A stretch of DNA of 6,236 nt from the NCBI GenBank assembly GCA_021768055.1, contig JAASSE010000069.1, forward strand, positions 1 to 6,236. The letters run 5' to 3'. This stretch comes from Gammaproteobacteria bacterium. Lineage in GTDB: Bacteria > Pseudomonadota > Gammaproteobacteria > SZUA-229. Shown here piece after piece: positions 1 through 5,640 of the stretch (the first letter of the stretch is position 1; each line of letters starts with the position of its first letter). Made by a program: the position numbers and the translations under genes. Below the pieces are notes generated by a model. That model did not search any database. It was not told the DNA's origin and was given only the letters and a program-made list of their open reading frames with translations.

Positions 1-740
1 ACCTGATAGCGGGCGACTATTCAAGAATTTTCCTACTGAGTCACATGCGTGCCTATACCAGCCTGGCAGGGCATATTCTCGGTTCGCATCCAGCAATAAA
101 CGGCTACTTTGAAATGCATATCAGCTATGATGATGCTTCCGCTCTGGACAAACAGCTTGATGCATTCCAGGAACATGAAACGCTCAAGGAGAACAGCCAA
201 TATATTTTCGATAAGCTGTTGCACAATGATTATCAATTTAAGCCGGAACGACTTGGTTTAGAAGGTATTAAAATTTTGGTGGCTCTACGAGGTCCGGAAC
301 ATACCATCAAGAGCATTGTCGATCTATTTGCGAAAAAGGAAGCGGATGATTTATATGAGTTACCTGAAGAGGTAACAAAGTACTATATCGAAAGGCTCGC
401 ATTTCTTGCCAATTTCTGCCAGACGACTGATCATGACTATTACTATTTTGATGCTGAGTTGTTGCAAAGTGCGCCGGAGATTTTACTTACTGCAATGACA
501 GGCTGGCTTGAGCTGGATCCGCCCTTAAGTGGGCGATATAACACCTTCAGTCAAACCGGAGAAGCACGCAAGGGCGACTCGTCGAAATACATTCATAGTG
601 GAGTAATCGATAAAACAAAGACAGATTACTCACACATTAATATTCCTGAAGACGCGTTGAGCAGGGCACAAACGGTTTACCGGGAATGCCGTCAGATAAT
701 TATTGAGAATGCTGCTGATTCAATCACATCAAGCGATTAA
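1..740 (+). CDS. Sulfotransferase-like protein, 5' end cut by window edge
   Basis: The reading frame is open to the left edge; the first complete codon is at base 3 and the stop is TAA at 738-740. ATG at 45 is probably internal, because the residues before it (RIFLLSH) belong to the first beta strand and P-loop region of PAPS-dependent sulfotransferases, and no Shine-Dalgarno sequence precedes it. Numbering from that Met: LGSHPAINGYFEMH (residues 12-25) matches the family pattern after the 5'-phosphosulfate loop; LRGPEHTIKS (81-90) matches the 3'-phosphate-binding strand with Arg82 and Ser90; TGEARKGDSS (171-180) matches the family's C-terminal TG..GD.S motif. Such enzymes transfer sulfate from PAPS to a sugar, lipid or other hydroxyl. 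The P-loop is odd: MRAYTS where relatives usually have MRSGSS/T. No signal peptide or membrane segment is visible, so it is probably cytoplasmic. The gene ends 6 bases from the convergent neighbour. Family call is fairly firm; activity and acceptor are unknown. Confidence 0.75.
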   Translation, partial: LIAGDYSRIFLLSHMRAYTSLAGHILGSHPAINGYFEMHISYDDASALDKQLDAFQEHETLKENSQYIFDKLLHNDYQFKPERLGLEGIKILVALRGPEHTIKSIVDLFAKKEADDLYELPEEVTKYYIERLAFLANFCQTTDHDYYYFDAELLQSAPEILLTAMTGWLELDPPLSGRYNTFSQTGEARKGDSSKYIHSGVIDKTKTDYSHINIPEDALSRAQTVYRECRQIIIENAADSITSSD

Positions 741-746
741 CGATAG

Positions 747-2600
747 TTATGGAAACAACCGATCCCAGGCATTACGTTCTGCCCGATAATTCATTAACGC
801 CTCTATGATTTGTTTTTTCCGCTCGATCCGATGCTCAACGGATTGTATTTGATGCCAGGACTGTGACTGTTCGCCATAATTATGATTTATGTTGTTGATA
901 AAGGATTTAACCTGCTTCAATGCATTAGTCAGCTCCGGCACTTTGGTCCACCAATATCCCGCATTGAAAACAAGCTCCTTTAGCTGTCTGTTCTTTTCAA
1001 GTATGGCATCATGCTTTTGCTGGTATTGTTCAAGCATTTCGGCCTCTTTCTGATCGATAACAGCAACTACAAGGTCCTTTTCAAATGGTTTGTTTACATC
1101 AGTCCGCTTCACCAACTCTTCAGTTGTAAATAACATCAGGTCACCAAAGAACTGGCGCTCAAACTCGTTGGACAAATCGATGTACTCCTGTTCCTGTTCA
1201 ACACCAGGACGAAAGTCGTCGCTTAAGCCGGCTTCGGTAGTGCGCCGGTGCAAGTGAGGCATGTTGATAGACACGAAACACTGTTTTATTTCCGCCGCTA
1301 TAAGTCGCCCGGCCGTGGGGCCGGACATGCGTAAGCGCAGGTGGCCAAAAGGAATGATATATTTCAGGCCTTCGTAGTTAACAATATAGTTTCCCGGATA
1401 GATGGTTCTCGCCGGTACCCGTTCAGCAAAACCGTTGTTGTAGCTAAACAGGGTCTTGCGTGTCAGGTGCTCACCAAAGAAGAAGGCGTTCAGCCGCTTT
1501 GCAAAGTCATTCAGGCACGCTGCATGGTCATGGTCTCCTTCGAGCCGGCAGCGGTAAGGAAACGTGGTGTCCCTGTTGTCAAAACCAAACAGCTTGGCCA
1601 TGTCGTGATAGGCGGCATCACCTGGTTGCTGTGCTGGTGATTCATGAAACTGGCAAGCTTCATTTCCCCGCATTTGTGCCAGGCGGGTAAAAAATGCGGT
1701 TACGTCATCGAGAAAATTGGCAGCCATCACGGCAGGTGATACCGGCGGGTCACCCACCAGTTTTCCAGTCAGCACCAGTGTGTCGGTGGTGCGGAATATT
1801 TTGTCGATGGTGTGAAAATAGTTCAGCGCATAAACAATTTCTTCACCGGTCCCTGTCTGCCGGTTAACGCAAAAGGACTGGTCACTATCGACCATGTAAT
1901 ACAGTGTGTTGTGTTTATCCTCTGTCAGCTGCAAACACTTCAGGTAACTGAGATTACGGTTTGCTGCCTGTCCCTTTAAATAAAATTTTTCTTTTGGTTG
2001 GGTCGTTAGCAGGTTTCCCAGTTGTTCACGCTCGTGAAGGGGCAGTGATTGCAAAATTTCATACTGTTCCGGCTGCCCGAAATGGAAAACCTGTAATCCT
2101 TTCTGCCGGTATTCATCAACCAGTTCGATATGCCGGCGAATGTTTTGTTCTTCACGACTGTCTTCGGCAACGATAACTTTTATTTTGTCGTAATAACCCG
2201 ATGTCTTCCCGCCATATCCGAATTTTTCACAAACCTGGAAAATACTTTCGAGGCAGGCCTGCAAGTGTGGCGGGCGATCTGCCACTGGAATACTCAATAC
2301 AAAGTGATGCCTATCATCTTCCGGTCGTTGTTGAATAAAATTTTCCTGTTCCCGGAAAAGAGCCTGGTAGCAATCAAGCAACGAATCGAATTCCGACTCG
2401 CTGGACCACATGGCTTTTTCCAGTAACGGGTAACACTGTTCATATATATTTATGAGGGTATCCAGTTCGCTGGCGATAACTGGCGCTTCAGCTGCCAGGG
2501 GAAGGCTTTGCAATTGACTGGCAACATCATCAAGTCCGGGGATTGTTGATTGGAAGCGTGCGAGGCAATCTTGCAGATTAGTTATCGTGAGCTCCGTCAT
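747..2600 (-). CDS. Large GT2-like glycosyltransferase-related protein (617 aa)
   Basis: The core looks like a GT-A-fold glycosyltransferase related to family GT2. VLSIPVADRPPHLQACLESI (about 101-120) resembles the opening strand and helix; VIVAEDS (142-148) resembles the nucleotide-binding Asp strand; GQAANRNLSYL (210-220) resembles the G.a.aRN segment; YYMVDSDQSF (234-243) supplies a DxD-like metal site (Asp238, Asp240). The flanks are unusual: about 95 residues precede the core, and the C-terminal 100 or so residues are Glu/Gln/Lys/Arg-rich and probably helical or coiled-coil. There are no membrane segments or signal peptide. It should use a nucleotide-sugar donor in the cytoplasm, but donor and acceptor cannot be read from sequence. 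ATG at 2600 follows the TAG of the upstream ThDP-enzyme gene by 6 bases with only a weak ribosome site, so translation is probably coupled. I do not recognise a named family for the full length; an inactive or non-sugar GT-A protein is possible. Confidence 0.7.
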   Translation of the reverse strand: MTELTITNLQDCLARFQSTIPGLDDVASQLQSLPLAAEAPVIASELDTLINIYEQCYPLLEKAMWSSESEFDSLLDCYQALFREQENFIQQRPEDDRHHFVLSIPVADRPPHLQACLESIFQVCEKFGYGGKTSGYYDKIKVIVAEDSREEQNIRRHIELVDEYRQKGLQVFHFGQPEQYEILQSLPLHEREQLGNLLTTQPKEKFYLKGQAANRNLSYLKCLQLTEDKHNTLYYMVDSDQSFCVNRQTGTGEEIVYALNYFHTIDKIFRTTDTLVLTGKLVGDPPVSPAVMAANFLDDVTAFFTRLAQMRGNEACQFHESPAQQPGDAAYHDMAKLFGFDNRDTTFPYRCRLEGDHDHAACLNDFAKRLNAFFFGEHLTRKTLFSYNNGFAERVPARTIYPGNYIVNYEGLKYIIPFGHLRLRMSGPTAGRLIAAEIKQCFVSINMPHLHRRTTEAGLSDDFRPGVEQEQEYIDLSNEFERQFFGDLMLFTTEELVKRTDVNKPFEKDLVVAVIDQKEAEMLEQYQQKHDAILEKNRQLKELVFNAGYWWTKVPELTNALKQVKSFINNINHNYGEQSQSWHQIQSVEHRIERKKQIIEALMNYRAERNAWDRLFP

Positions 2601-2606
2601 GGATCA

Positions 2607-4277
2607 CTAACGTCTGGAAGAATAATTCGGGTAAGCATCCTGATCAATCATGATCTCGATGAGATTGATGCCGTTGAGAAAATCCATCGATTCAGCCAGG
2701 CCCGAGAGCTCCTGTTCATTTTCCACGCGCACATGCTTGATTCCGAACGATTTCGCCATCTCGGTGTAATCCGGGTTGATGAAATCACAGTCGATGAAAC
2801 GATCCTGGTAATGCTGATGCTGGTTTTTGCGGATCAAGCCCATAGTATTGTTGTTAAACAACACAACGTTCAAAGGCGTGTTGTAATTCACCGCGGTCAT
2901 GATTTCCATTGCGCACATATGAAATCCACCGTCACCGACCACCGCAAATATGGGTTTTTTTACCGTGCATGCGGCACCGATCGCTGCCGGTATGGCATGC
3001 CCCAATGATGATATACCGGTATTGGGATAAAACCGGTCCTTAACAGAAACACGATAAAAGTTCTGCGCGAACACGATGTTATCGTCGAACATGACCAGGC
3101 CATCCGGAAACTGTTGTTCCAGCCAGTGATAAAAAGCCTGTACATGATCAAACTGCGCATTGAATATGGTTTCACCCGCGTTATCAATTTCCTGTTGTGC
3201 AGTTTTAATAAAAGCGGCGATATCAACGGGCTCTTTGGCTGCAAGCTGCTGTTGTTGTACGCCAGCATCCAGTGCCTGTAGATAGGCACCGAGGTCGGCC
3301 TGCACCGCCAGGTCGGCACGAAAAACCTTTTCCAGTTGCTGGGCGTTATTATCAACCTGGATCAGTTTTTTTCCCGCCAGCAGATTGTTATCCCATACAT
3401 AGCTGGTTCGTTCATTAAACCCTGCGCCCAGCATCAGGACCAGGTCTGTTTCCTGTTCCAGGTAGCGCAACGCGTATCCCCCGGAGGTGACACCGAGACT
3501 GCCCAGCGACAGTGCCGAGCGCTCATCAATGGCGCCTTTACCTTTCAGGCTAGTTGTCACAGGAATATTGAGCCGTTCACTGATATTACCCAGGGGCTCC
3601 TGTGCGCCAGCACGAATGCAACCGTAACCGGCGATAATCAGGGGACGTCTGGCCTGGTCGATCAATGCCAGGCTTTGTTCAATGTACTGCCCGCTGATCA
3701 GGGGTTCGTTGCTCGGGCGGGTAAAGGCCACCTGGTCCAGAATGGAATCATCCACCATTTCTTTCTGCAGGTTAAACGGGATGCTTAAAACGACTGGCCC
3801 GGGTGTGCCGGAGAGCAGGTGTTTGGTCGCCTGGTTCAGCACAGCGGCCAGGTAATCGGTGCGCTCGATCAGTTTATGGTAGCGCGTGATGCCGGCAAAC
3901 AGTGCGACCTGGTCGACGCTGCCGCCTTCACCGGAGCTTTCCTGCAGACCACCTTTGCCGAAGATATGTGTTGGGGCTTCGCCGGTAATGGCGATCACAG
4001 GCAGATTATCGGTATAGGCGCTGGCAATACCGGTCACCAGGTTGGTGGCGCCGGGGCCGGCAGTGGTGATACAGGCGCCAACCCCACCCGTTACCCGGGC
4101 ATGGCCGCCGGCCATAAAAGCGGCGGCCTGCTCGTGTTTCACCAGTACCGATTGAATGGAAGAATCATACAGGCCGTCGTAAACGGGGAGGATATGGGAG
4201 CCGGGTATGCCGAAAATGCATTTAACACCCAGATTTTCCAAAAATTTTACAAGGATCTGGCTGACCTGTACTTTCAC
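2607..4277 (-). CDS. Acetolactate-synthase-like thiamine-diphosphate enzyme
   Basis: Full-length (556 aa) member of the ThDP-dependent decarboxylase/carboligase family, with the usual N-terminal PYR, central and C-terminal PP domains. Visible landmarks are GIPGSHILPVYD (23-34); catalytic Glu49 in VKHEQAAAFMAGGHAR; TTAGPGATNLVTGIASAY (71-88); SSLGHAIPAAIGA (423-435); and the ThDP-Mg motif from GDG (448-450) to NNN (475-477). Family members decarboxylate a 2-oxo acid such as pyruvate and pass the two-carbon unit to an acceptor. In the active-site segment GLIRKNQHQHY (480-490), Asn485 replaces the Trp typical of acetohydroxyacid synthase (G-M-V-x-Q-W-Q), and no ilvN/ilvH-type subunit gene is adjacent, so a specialised substrate is likely. 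The start is GTG; an in-frame stop at 4305-4307 leaves no ATG upstream and no good ribosome site is seen. It is first in a minus-strand unit with the glycosyltransferase-like gene. YerE-like carboligases that build branched sugars are one analogy, not a demonstrated match. Confidence 0.85.
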   Translation of the reverse strand: MKVQVSQILVKFLENLGVKCIFGIPGSHILPVYDGLYDSSIQSVLVKHEQAAAFMAGGHARVTGGVGACITTAGPGATNLVTGIASAYTDNLPVIAITGEAPTHIFGKGGLQESSGEGGSVDQVALFAGITRYHKLIERTDYLAAVLNQATKHLLSGTPGPVVLSIPFNLQKEMVDDSILDQVAFTRPSNEPLISGQYIEQSLALIDQARRPLIIAGYGCIRAGAQEPLGNISERLNIPVTTSLKGKGAIDERSALSLGSLGVTSGGYALRYLEQETDLVLMLGAGFNERTSYVWDNNLLAGKKLIQVDNNAQQLEKVFRADLAVQADLGAYLQALDAGVQQQQLAAKEPVDIAAFIKTAQQEIDNAGETIFNAQFDHVQAFYHWLEQQFPDGLVMFDDNIVFAQNFYRVSVKDRFYPNTGISSLGHAIPAAIGAACTVKKPIFAVVGDGGFHMCAMEIMTAVNYNTPLNVVLFNNNTMGLIRKNQHQHYQDRFIDCDFINPDYTEMAKSFGIKHVRVENEQELSGLAESMDFLNGINLIEIMIDQDAYPNYSSRR

Positions 4278-4443
4278 GGGTATCGTGCTTGCAGCTGCTA
4301 ATTCTTAAAACGAAGTGGAAGGATAAAGGTATTGGCTCATAAATGAAAGCAGGCTCTATTGATCCTGAACAGAACAGTAGAATCATGGCCGCTGCACGAT
4401 TAAAGTATCAGCGTCGTTTTAATGATGTGCTAACGTCGAGAAT
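4278..4443. promoter_or_regulatory. Divergent intergenic control region
   Basis: These 166 bases separate the divergent ThDP-enzyme and HAD genes, so promoters for both units should lie here. No strong sigma-70 promoter stands out. The best plus-strand guess is a -10-like TAGAAT at 4378-4383 with a very poor -35 (TCTATT, 4355-4360, 17-base spacing). A partial dyad (4337-4348) sits just upstream of that guess. A 38-codon open frame (ATG 4343 to stop 4459) runs through the region but is probably not a gene. Confidence 0.5.
4337..4348. promoter_or_regulatory. Candidate operator, copy 1 (TCATAAATGAAA)
   Basis: The core TCAT-AA-ATGA is a perfect 4+4 dyad with a two-base spacer. The full 12 bases recur exactly, in inverted orientation, at 5507-5518 in the other intergenic gap of the plus-strand unit. 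Position in a divergent promoter region and dyad symmetry suggest a binding site for a dimeric regulator. No regulator gene is in the window and the binding protein is unknown. Confidence 0.35.
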
Positions 4444-5064
4444 ATGTCGAACCAGTTGATTAAAGCCGTGTTATTTGATTATGGAGGCGTTATTGCCGAC
4501 GAGGGTTTTCAAAACGGGCTCAGGGCCATGTCACGTGAACAGGGACTGGACGTAGACACAATGATGAATGTCGCCAGAAGCGCGGTGTACGATTCGGGAT
4601 TTATCCTGGGATGGGGCACCGAGGATAAATTCTGGAACTGGATGCGCGAAGGCTCCGGCCTGCAAGGTAGTGACGCTGAATTAACAAAACGCATCCTGGA
4701 GGGATTTATCCTACGGGACTGGATGATTGAGTGTGTGCAGCAATTAAACGCACATGGTTATCAGACCGGCATACTCAGTGACCAGTCGTACTGGCTGGAC
4801 TGGCTGAACGAGCGTGACCAGTTTTTTGAATATTTTGATCACGTTTTCAATAGCTATCACATGGGTAAGGGCAAACGCGACCCCAGTCTGTTTCATGATC
4901 TCAGCGAACAACTGGCACTATCACCCAATGAGATTTTGCTTGTGGATGACATCAAGAATAATGTTGAACGTGCACAGACAGCAGGTTGGCAAGCCATTCA
5001 CTATGTGGACAAGGAAGGCTTCCTGGAAAAAATTGACAACATATTAAAAGAGAAATTATTTTGA
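4444..5064 (+). CDS. HAD-superfamily hydrolase (phosphatase-like)
   Basis: The four HAD motifs are visible. Motif I is VLFDYGGV (9-16) with nucleophile Asp12. Motif II is GILSDQS (109-115) with Ser112. Motif III is a Lys in GKGKRDPSLF (141-150), probably Lys144. Motif IV is LLVDDIKNN (165-173) with Asp168 and Asp169. The residue two after the nucleophile, usually the general acid/base Asp, is Gly14. The same FDxG pattern occurs in YihX-type sugar-phosphate phosphatases, so activity is still plausible. The helical region at about 20-90 fits a C1-cap subclass. At 206 aa it has the size of HAD-IA phosphatases. It probably removes phosphate from a small cytoplasmic metabolite; the substrate is unknown. 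An in-frame TGA at 4423-4425 makes ATG 4444 the first possible start; the ribosome site is weak. Its stop overlaps the start of the YjbQ gene by four bases, which implies co-translation. Confidence 0.85.
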   Translation: MSNQLIKAVLFDYGGVIADEGFQNGLRAMSREQGLDVDTMMNVARSAVYDSGFILGWGTEDKFWNWMREGSGLQGSDAELTKRILEGFILRDWMIECVQQLNAHGYQTGILSDQSYWLDWLNERDQFFEYFDHVFNSYHMGKGKRDPSLFHDLSEQLALSPNEILLVDDIKNNVERAQTAGWQAIHYVDKEGFLEKIDNILKEKLF

Positions 5065-5498
5065 AAATCATTTCATCATTCCTGGAACTTGAAACCGGCG
5101 AAGGCATTGCCTTGCATGACCTGATGCCAGGCATTAAGGATGCTGTCACCAACTCCGGGATTAAAAATGGCTTTGTAACTATCACCTCGCAACACACCAC
5201 TACCGCGATTGCCATTAATGAAAATGAAGAACGCCTGGTGGAAGATGTGAAAACTTTTTTAAACCGACTCATTCCCCCCAATGACAGTTACCTGCATAAC
5301 GATATTGCTTTAAGGGATTGCCCACCCGATGAGCCGGAAAACGCTCATTCGCACCTGGCGGCAATGTTATTGGGCAGTTCAGAAGTGATTGCGTTGGTAG
5401 ACGGGGAATTACAGCTGGGCCAGTACCAGTCGGTGATGTTGTACGAACTCGATGGTCCGCGTAAGCGTAAAGTAAATGTCCAGATCTATGGCGAATAA
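5061..5498 (+). CDS. yjbQ: YjbQ/UPF0047 family protein
   Basis: A complete 145-aa member of the YjbQ (UPF0047) family, close to the usual length of about 140. Signature segments are TSQHTTTAIAINENEE (42-57) with His45; ENAHSHLAAMLLGSSE (93-108) with His96 and His98; and DGELQLGQYQSV (114-125) followed by ELDGPRKRKV (129-138). The conserved histidines probably form the metal or catalytic site. E. coli YjbQ has been linked to a secondary thiamine-phosphate synthase activity, but the physiological role of the family is unsettled. The start is TTG, inside the TTGA overlap with the HAD stop codon; no upstream in-frame ATG is near, the N-terminus KIISSFLEL fits the family, and a purine-rich AAAAGAGAAA lies about 5 bases upstream. 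Sitting in a cluster with a thiamine-diphosphate enzyme makes a cofactor role tempting; this is inference. Confidence 0.88.
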   Translation: MKIISSFLELETGEGIALHDLMPGIKDAVTNSGIKNGFVTITSQHTTTAIAINENEERLVEDVKTFLNRLIPPNDSYLHNDIALRDCPPDEPENAHSHLAAMLLGSSEVIALVDGELQLGQYQSVMLYELDGPRKRKVNVQIYGE

Positions 5499-5506
5499 CT
5501 GCCTGT

Positions 5507-5520
5507 TTTCATTTATGAAA
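5507..5520. promoter_or_regulatory. Candidate operator, copy 2 (TTTCAT-TT-ATGAAA)
   Basis: A perfect 6+6 dyad with a two-base spacer, starting 8 bases after the YjbQ stop codon. Bases 5507-5518 are the exact reverse complement of 4337-4348 in the divergent control region. It is a candidate binding site for a regulator of the downstream aldolase gene. It overlaps the left arm of the hairpin at 5514-5541, so the two structures would compete in RNA. Confidence 0.35.
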
Positions 5521-5541
5521 GCTGGTCCATAAGCTTTTATA
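5514..5541 (+). terminator. Weak hairpin after yjbQ, possible terminator/attenuator
   Basis: TATGAAAGCT (5514-5523) pairs with AGCTTTTATA (5532-5541) across an 8-base loop, ten pairs with one G-U. The T-rich bases lie mostly within the right arm and are followed by TATAG rather than a clean U tract. It is therefore at best a leaky intrinsic terminator between yjbQ and the aldolase gene. Confidence 0.3.
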
Positions 5542-5598
5542 TATAGAAATAATAAACAAATCTGTATTTACTTATGGGTACTAACCTATCTATCATTC

Positions 5599-5623
5599 AC
5601 CCGGAATTTTTTGTGTTTCGGGT
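5599..5623 (+). promoter_or_regulatory. Leader hairpin just before the aldolase ribosome site
   Basis: ACCCGGAA (5599-5606) pairs with TTTCGGGT (5616-5623), eight pairs including one G-U, around a 9-base T-rich loop. It ends five bases before the AGGAG ribosome site of the aldolase gene. It is not followed by a T run, so it looks more like a leader structure influencing translation or mRNA stability than a terminator. No known riboswitch consensus is recognised. Confidence 0.3.
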
Positions 5624-5628
5624 TTACT

Positions 5629-5633
5629 AGGAG
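5629..5633 (+). promoter_or_regulatory. Ribosome binding site of the aldolase gene
   Basis: AGGAG lies 7 bases before ATG 5641. It is the clearest Shine-Dalgarno sequence in the window and fixes the aldolase start. The contrast with weak sites before the other genes suggests the aldolase is translated independently and more strongly. Confidence 0.8.
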
Positions 5634-5640
5634 ATAACGG

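Noticed and set aside
735..760. Possible bidirectional terminator between the convergent sulfotransferase-like and GT-like genes.
   Set aside because: Only a short TAAC/GTTA pairing is present with no T tract, too little for an intrinsic terminator.
2550..3008. A 152-codon plus-strand open frame across the junction of the two minus-strand genes.
   Set aside because: Antisense to the well-supported ThDP and GT-like coding sequences, with no recognisable motif or ribosome site.
2960..3355. A 131-codon minus-strand frame overlapping the ThDP-enzyme gene in another phase.
   Set aside because: The main frame is continuous with intact family motifs on both sides, so this is not evidence of a frameshift or a second gene.
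2607..4277. Annotation as housekeeping acetolactate synthase (IlvB/IlvI).
   Set aside because: The AHAS tryptophan is Asn485, the LQE loop differs, and no small-subunit or other branched-chain amino acid genes are adjacent.
3819..4301. A 160-codon plus-strand open frame opposite the ThDP-enzyme gene.
   Set aside because: It is the antisense shadow of a gene with clear catalytic motifs; its composition is low-quality and it resembles no protein family.
4343..4459. A 38-codon plus-strand open frame (MKAGSIDPEQ...) overlapping the HAD start by 16 bases.
   Set aside because: The ATG lies inside the candidate operator dyad, the nearest purine-rich AAGG is too far upstream to serve as a ribosome site, and no family is recognised. 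A translated leader peptide cannot be excluded.
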